Source: Trochalopteron elliotii (taxonomy: Eukaryota; Chordata; Aves; Passeriformes; Leiothrichidae). Taken from it: DNA of 64,000 nucleotides. Positions 58,773 to 64,000 of the stretch are shown in pieces (within the stretch, counting starts at the first letter, position 1; each line of letters begins with the position of its first letter). The notes under the pieces were generated by a model, which saw nothing but the letters and a program-made list of their open reading frames with translations, had not been told where the DNA came from and did not search any database. The stretch is taken from NCBI GenBank assembly GCA_024734555.1, contig JANPWX010000073.1:3535029-3599028 (forward strand), given 5' to 3'. Both the position numbers and the translations under genes were made by a program.

Positions 58773-61700
58773 CTACGGGAACCAGAAGCAAAAGAGAACA
58801 ATGTGAGCAAAAGTCATCTTGTTATCAATACCACTGAAAAAGAAAAAAAGAGAGTAAGGTTTATTCTGAAGGTATCACTTACAGGAAAATCAAGACCCTG
58901 TAATTTAAGTCTCTTACTAGTGTGTTGTAAGGTTTAGGAAACACATACTCATAAAAAACATTCCCTGCATCTTTAACACTTTTCAGTGACTCACTGCCTA
59001 AACCAGCTTGTAGCCCATTCTTCCATACAATCATAAAATGGTTTGGGTTGGAAGGGAGTGGAAGGATGCTAGAAGGTCTCCCTGGAGCCTTCTCCAGGAT
59101 GAATATTCCTAACTCTCAGCCTGTCTTCATAGCACAGAGGGGCTCCAGCCCTCTGACCATCTTCCCCGAAGTTGCTCCAGCAGATCTAAGGCCTTGGAGC
59201 TGGACACAGTACTGCAGGTGGGGTCTCACAAGAGCAGAGGGTCAGAATCAGCTACCTCGACCTGTTGGTCATGCTGCTTTTGACGTGCCCAAGATATAGC
59301 TGGCTTTGCATGCTCACATAGTGCTATTCGTTTCTACAACAGCTGCTTAGTTGTAAGTGCTAAAATAGATGATCCCTGGCAGTGCAAAAATATATGAATT
59401 TGTGTTATTTATTGCTCATTAAACAACAACCTAAAAAGGCACCCTGTGGAATTTCTGGAAAACATCTCCAAGTTTAATGCTGGAACGCGGTGGGGACAGC
59501 GCTCTCTGCTGGTTACAATGTCCATTCACACCGGCCCGCCCGTACACAAACATTAACCCTCCCATCAGGCGACTGCTCAGCTCAGCTGAATGACAGCTCG
59601 AAGAGCAAGCCGTCCCCAACACCTTCTAGGTAACCAGATCACTGTTCAAATCAGAACAAAAAACACTAGCAGGACTGGAGGAAATAAACAGGAAGAAAAG
59701 AAACCCAAACCATGTTAAAACTCTGTACTTAAACATTGCCTTTTTGCCTTCAGCTATCTTTGACTGTTATGGTAGAAAGAACCTTAACATCCAATGTGTT
59801 AACTTCCTCATTATGTGGTGTAAGCTACACAGACTTACCAGTTCTACTTAGGTACAATTACTTCCCAGGCATCAATTCCAATTTCTGAATGCCCTGGGCA
59901 AGTAAACTCTCTTGGTTATAAAGCTTTCAAGGAAAGGTTTGTACAAAGCTAAAACTGCTCCCAGCACTGTCTACAGTCACAGCAGGAGAGCAATGCTTAC
60001 CTATAGGCTTCATGATTGCAAAGAGTGGCATATGGAAGCAATACCCAAGATTTTAAGAAATACTGCAGAACTTTGGTGTTGAGGGATGAGTCCACTCACA
60101 CACAAGTTGACTCTTCCAAACATTTCTTAGCATAAAGGGAGGTGAAACAAAAGAGAAACCAAAGGAGACAAGTATTGAAAAGCCTTACCCCACTTGACCT
60201 CTCCCATGCATCTCCTTTGATGAGTTTCCCCCTTTCCCGCAGAGTGGCATATTCCAGGCCTCTTGCTTTACTGGCATTATAAATGAATATGGAGAGAAGC
60301 ACTACAGGAGCTTCCAAAAAGAACTCTAGAGAAGGCCTGAAGTCAAAGACGAGGAAAGACACAGTGGTGATGATGACAGTGTTGATCTGAGCAGTCATAA
60401 CATGGAACATGTTGTCTCGGAACTTCAAGATGAAGGCCACAGACAGCCCCAGGAAAGCTGTGACAAATATAAGAGCCACGGAGAAGATGTTGTGCCCATA
60501 AAAGAAGCCACAGTTCCCTATCTGCCTCCGGTCCTTAGCCTGCAGCACCAGCATGAGCCCATTGAACAGCACTCCAAAGGCATAGAGTTTGCTGTTCTGT
60601 GTGAAGATGCTTTCCCCAAGCTGATCCACATCTTTCAGCATCTTTTCATTGTAGATGTTAGCCAGGGCAGACACAAAACACTGCACTAGAATGAGCAGAT
60701 GGCCCAGGCTGAGGCGAAGAGGCTTCAATGCTCCTGCCATGGTACTGGTCACATTCCACTGGAAGCTGTGGAGGAAACTCGGTGCTGCACAGTTGCCCTT
60801 TTCCACACACGCTTCCTCAGGTCCAGTAGCGAGAAGGCAGTGGTTAGATGGCCTAAAAAACATACTGTGATGAAATCCATGTGCAGCCAAGCTGTGCTGA
60901 TGGCCTCCAGTTCCTCTAGTCAGGGCAACGATGGACAGGAATAAAATCACCAGAGACGCCCACTGTACCCAAGAGAGTCTTCGCCTGGTACACAAAAAAG
61001 CCACTAACTTTAGAAACACGGTGGCATAAATTAAATGACAGAACATCCAGATCTATAAAACATATAAAAGAGATCATGCCACAGATAAGGAGACAGACAG
61101 GTGTAAAGAAAAGTCTTTAAACTTTCAATACAAAAGAATACAATAAAATGCCAAAATGCAACATGATTTTCTATGGCAAAGAGGGCCGAGACTGGCAATC
61201 AAAGAAGTACAAAATAAAGAATTTTTCATTTGGAAGAATAAGGAAAAGGAAGGCCTTTCAAGATCCCATCATTTCTAGATACTGATTGCCTGACAACTTA
61301 AAAGCAACTAACATCTCCATGGCAACAAAGGTCTGATGAATAAAGTAAAAAATCACAGACACCCAAATAATTACCATCTTTCTTAGGAAAACGTTCACTA
61401 TAATAGTATTTTCCCCCATGGTTTGGAGCCCTTTTATGGAATTTTATGATGGTAATTATTATAAATCTTCAAATGTAATTCATAAGACTATTAGAACCAT
61501 TTATACTGTTTTTTCTCTCAAAGCCTGTTTATCTTGGTGAAAATTAAAAATTTGGAAGATTAAGTGAACTGTGCCATCACAGGAGACACAAAACTAAAAA
61601 GTGGAAAAGCATTTCAAGTCAGACTATCAGGCACTGTTTTGGCACATTAACACCTACAGCAAAGACTTATTTGTGCCATATTCAACACAAGCAACTTGTA

Positions 61701-62294
61701 GAGTGTAAAGTTAACACCCATTTCCCTGACAGCCTTTTTTGAATCTAAATCATACTACAAAGAGCACAAATTCAGCAAAGCAGAACACATTGTCTGGCTT
61801 TTGTCACATGACTAATGAACCAAACACACCTCTGTCTTTCACTCTTACATATCTCATTTCCTCTTACTAGACCATGTTTACACTCAATTAAGAACTGCAA
61901 CAGACTGGTAAGAAGTACTGGCAATCATGAAATAAGATATTTAATGCATAAATGAAAGCTTTCTTCTTACCATTCAATGACTATATAATCATGATTTCAA
62001 CTGTTTTCTACTGGAGTTGACCAAATGTGTAGACTCATGAAGGGACTCCTAATAACATATTATTTCTTACACCTTCAGATGTAGAAAACAAAACCACCTC
62101 TCCAAGTTGGTAGAGCCGCAAGGAAAGAGAACTACTGTTCCCCTCAGACAAAGAGAAAAAATGTAGCTTAACTTCATCAAAGCTAGGAAGATTTAGATTT
62201 CATTTACTTTAGCAAATACTACTTACTTTAGCACTATCCTGAAGAGAAGAGCTGTTGTTATAATGACAAAATTTGAGAAGAGTACAGCCATTGC
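58704..62294 (-). CDS. SLC35A5: SLC35A5, 3' part (exons beyond the right edge missing)
   Basis: This is a multi-pass Golgi membrane protein of the SLC35A nucleotide-sugar transporter family; its substrate is not firmly settled. Minus-strand coding exons, in gene order, are 62294-62227, 60984-60189 and 58772-58704 (933 nt: 310 residues plus TAG). Conserved stretches include [58 protein letters not shown] and [14 protein letters not shown], all close to human. Hydrophobic segments give about seven membrane helices in the visible part. The lumenal loop after the second visible helix ([12 protein letters not shown], then a WNVTS sequon) is the least conserved part. By comparison with human (424 residues), about 120 N-terminal residues lie past 64,000. 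The protein ends in a short acidic tail (DIDTDEDSL). Confidence 0.95.
59027..59310 (-). mobile_element. CR1 LINE 3' fragment, minus orientation, in SLC35A5 intron
   Basis: The left end (ACAATCATAAAATGGTTTGG then GTTGGAAGG) is the reverse-complement tail. The body blocks CTCCAGCCCTCTGACCATCT, TGGACACAGTACTGCAGGTG and TTTTGACGTGCCCAAGATAT are in CR1 order. The apparent 83-codon open frame here belongs to the element. Confidence 0.88.
59498..59512 (-). promoter_or_regulatory. CTCF-like motif, minus strand
   Basis: Read on the minus strand, CCAGCAGAGAGCGCT agrees with the CTCF core CCASYAGRKGGCRSY at 14 of 15 positions and continues GT as in strong sites. It sits in a GC-rich patch in the last SLC35A5 intron, with CpGs nearby. 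Confidence 0.45.
60189..60984 (-). CDS. SLC35A5: SLC35A5 main exon
   Basis: The 796-nt exon runs from [20 protein letters not shown] to GDAWERSSG. The acceptor is TTTTTTGTGTACCAG with AG at 60986-60985, and the donor is GGG|GTAAGG with GT at 60188-60187. The open frame extends further both ways (61046 and 60096), but those extensions are intron: the true upstream residues come from 62227-62294, and the residues after ERSSG come from the last exon. Confidence 0.96.
60985..62226 (-). other. SLC35A5: SLC35A5 intron between the two larger visible exons
   Basis: The intron is 1.24 kb of AT-rich DNA between the 68-nt and 796-nt exons. I see no repeat family or further exon. Confidence 0.85.
62227..62294 (-). 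CDS. SLC35A5: SLC35A5 internal exon (membrane helix before RRL)
   Basis: The 68-nt exon reads [20 protein letters not shown] and VLK. Its acceptor (TTTCAAG, AG at 62296-62295) and donor (AA|GTAAGT, GT at 62226-62225) fit consensus. It starts in phase 0 and ends two bases into a Lys codon completed by the next exon. The frame is too short to stand out unless one looks for it. Confidence 0.93.
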
Positions 62295-64000
62295 CTTGAA
62301 AGAGAAGGAGAGGAACAAAGTTATGCTTCAGACACACTGGGACACCAAAAACCTACAGACTTCAAGTGTTCACCTTCCTGCAAGGTGCCACAGTGAAAAG
62401 CACTGGTACTGAATTTTCTTCCTCACCCAAAAGGTACAATAACATACTTGTAAAATGATATTCAAGTCCCATTTCAAAATTTCAGGGAAATCACAGAGCC
62501 CAAGCTCCACTGCAGTGGGGAAAGCTATACTGAAATGAAGATGTGAGAAAACCAATGACACCGAAAACTTACACAACAAAGAACAGTTTAGTTTTCAGTC
62601 AGATCAGTTCCCCAGCTGGGCTGACCAGTCAGTTGCAAAATCAGCTGCGTTGACACAAGGGAGGAAGTTGCTCCAAAATGAGAATAAGCAAAGAAAGAAT
62701 TAAGCAAAGAGCGAAGAATAAGCAAGGTGAGGTTGCTCCTGGCTACAGTGCCATTTGCAGCGTTCATGAAATTCCAGACTTGGACAAGGCACTTGCAGAA
62801 AACAAATTTCTTGCATGTCAAGTGCTTTTGCTGTAGGGTTTATCAAAGATAAAGAGGTGCTTGGCTTGAATTTTCAAGACTGCAACTGTAATTAAAAAAA
62901 ATAAATCTATTTCAAAGTACAGCTGAAGAAAACTCTAAAGTTTCTGTTTAATTTGGGAATAACTATGTAACAACTTCAGTGCTCTAATCTGTGGCCAGGA
63001 TCCCAAACTGCAACCTTCTTGTGGCAACGACTGTCTGTTTTGTCTCTGTATTAGACACTCTGTACTGAGACACTGGACCAAGAAGAGGCTCTTTTAGCCA
63101 CTCCAGTTACCAGTAAAGACCAGAATCCACCAGCACCAGTAGGAAAAAAAACTTCCTCTTTTTGAGCGAGGAGGTGTTTTGCAAACTGTCTGTAATTCTG
63201 GACTGCCCTATATAGTCAGTACATGGACAAAAGATCCAGGCATCTGAAGTTTTTGGTCCAATTGAGCCTCAGAGTGAACTCACCATTTTTAGACAATTTT
63301 ACAAAAAAGCATACATGGATTCAGGAGTACAAAATACAGATTTTTTTTTCCTTGAATTTTCTCATCATTTCCACATTCCCAACTCTGCTATAGAGAGTCT
63401 TTTTCACTGACCAGAGGAAAAGCACAGACCCTTTTCTTATTATCTTCCACTTTATCCCAACATACTGCCTGCTGAACAATAACTCTAATGAAACAACACA
63501 ACACAGGCTCTCAAGTGAGCTGAAGACTTACTGACAATGAGACACCTGCCTAAGAAAACACATCCTAATTTTCCACTTTGCAAAATTAAAACCCAGTAAG
63601 TATTCATGTTAGGTGAATGCTGTGGAAGGAGAAAAATATTGAATATACAAGGAAATCTGACAGAAATCACTCTGGAAAAAAGAGCCTTTATGCAAAATGT
63701 AGAAGTGTTCCATGCACACTCTGGTTTTGCTTTACAGTCAATGCCTCCCATCCAAAAAAATTAATTTTGAGTCACTTTGTTCTCTGAAACCTCAAGAAAC
63801 CTCTGTTCTAGATAAAAAGGAATATCAAAGTTCCCCATGCCACTAATCCCCATGCACATCACAAGCAAAATCTCATAAGGTAAGTCCCTAGGAAATTTAG
63901 CCACTAAAAGGTATCCACAGTTATAGCTGAAGTTTCAAGCAAAAAAAAAATCTCACCAAAGCAACTCTTTAATTCCAGCAACTGCTCACCCAGGTACTAC
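62295..64000 (-). other. SLC35A5: SLC35A5 upstream intron (open at the window edge)
   Basis: The preceding exon, expected to encode the region ending YLQP, was looked for on the minus strand and is not present, so this is intron running out of the window. A small near-repeat of AATAAGCAA/ATTAAGCAA lies at about 62682-62728. There is no other recognised feature. Confidence 0.75.

Larger units (their letters stand above)
58773..60188 (-). other. SLC35A5: SLC35A5 last intron
   Basis: The intron is 1.4 kb. It holds a CR1 fragment (about 59.03-59.31 kb) and a GC-rich patch with a CTCF-like motif (59471-59630). The rest is AT-rich without recognised features. Confidence 0.85.

Noticed and set aside
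60096..61046. The full 316-codon minus-strand frame as a single-exon SLC35A5
   Set aside because: The first 20 and the last 31 codons are intron. Conserved residues join at acceptor 60985/60984 and donor 60189/60188 to exons at 62227-62294 and 58704-58772.
62588..62821. 77-codon minus-strand frame considered as the missing upstream SLC35A5 exon
   Set aside because: Its translation does not resemble the expected region before AMAV (ending YLQP), and no suitable splice sites join it.
1..64000. CRISPR arrays, bacterial operons, tRNA or rRNA genes, endogenous retroviruses
   Set aside because: None seen. There are no regularly spaced repeats, no cloverleaf with A/B boxes that I could recognise, and no LTR pair or retroviral domains.

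Overview
The window is a vertebrate nuclear segment and almost certainly comes from a bird. Several truncated CR1 retrotransposon copies end in the typical ATTCTATG-type tail, the background is AT-rich with long introns, and the two protein genes match avian and mammalian orthologues closely. There are no bacterial or viral genes and no endogenous retrovirus that I can recognise. The exact bird order cannot be fixed from the sequence alone.

Layout. Positions 1 to about 34,250 hold no protein-coding gene I can support: only CR1 copies (about 6.0, 7.1, 8.0 and 12.1 kb), MIR-like relics, short simple repeats and possible regulatory motifs. From about 34.3 to 53.9 kb lies CCDC80 (also DRO1/URB; equarin in chick) on the plus strand. 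It has one untranslated leader exon and seven coding exons that join in phase into a 955-residue secreted protein. From about 58.4 kb to the right edge lies the 3' part of SLC35A5 on the minus strand (three coding exons visible, 310 residues including one split codon). Its first exons, about 120 residues by comparison with the human protein, lie beyond position 64,000.

The two genes are convergent (tail to tail), as in human 3q13.2, with about 4.5 to 4.8 kb between their 3' ends. CCDC80 is a secreted matrix-associated protein with three thioredoxin-fold-like DUF4174 (P-DUDES) domains. SLC35A5 is a Golgi multi-pass membrane protein of the nucleotide-sugar transporter family. They share a neighbourhood, but nothing here suggests a common pathway.

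I did not find a new biological system. The observations most worth checking are: a stop codon and polyadenylation signal just inside CCDC80 intron 2 that could give a natural short form; a homeodomain-type palindrome cluster about 2.5 kb upstream of the CCDC80 leader; CTCF-like motifs in convergent orientation on either side of CCDC80; and a head-on pair of similar CR1 copies about 5 kb apart.
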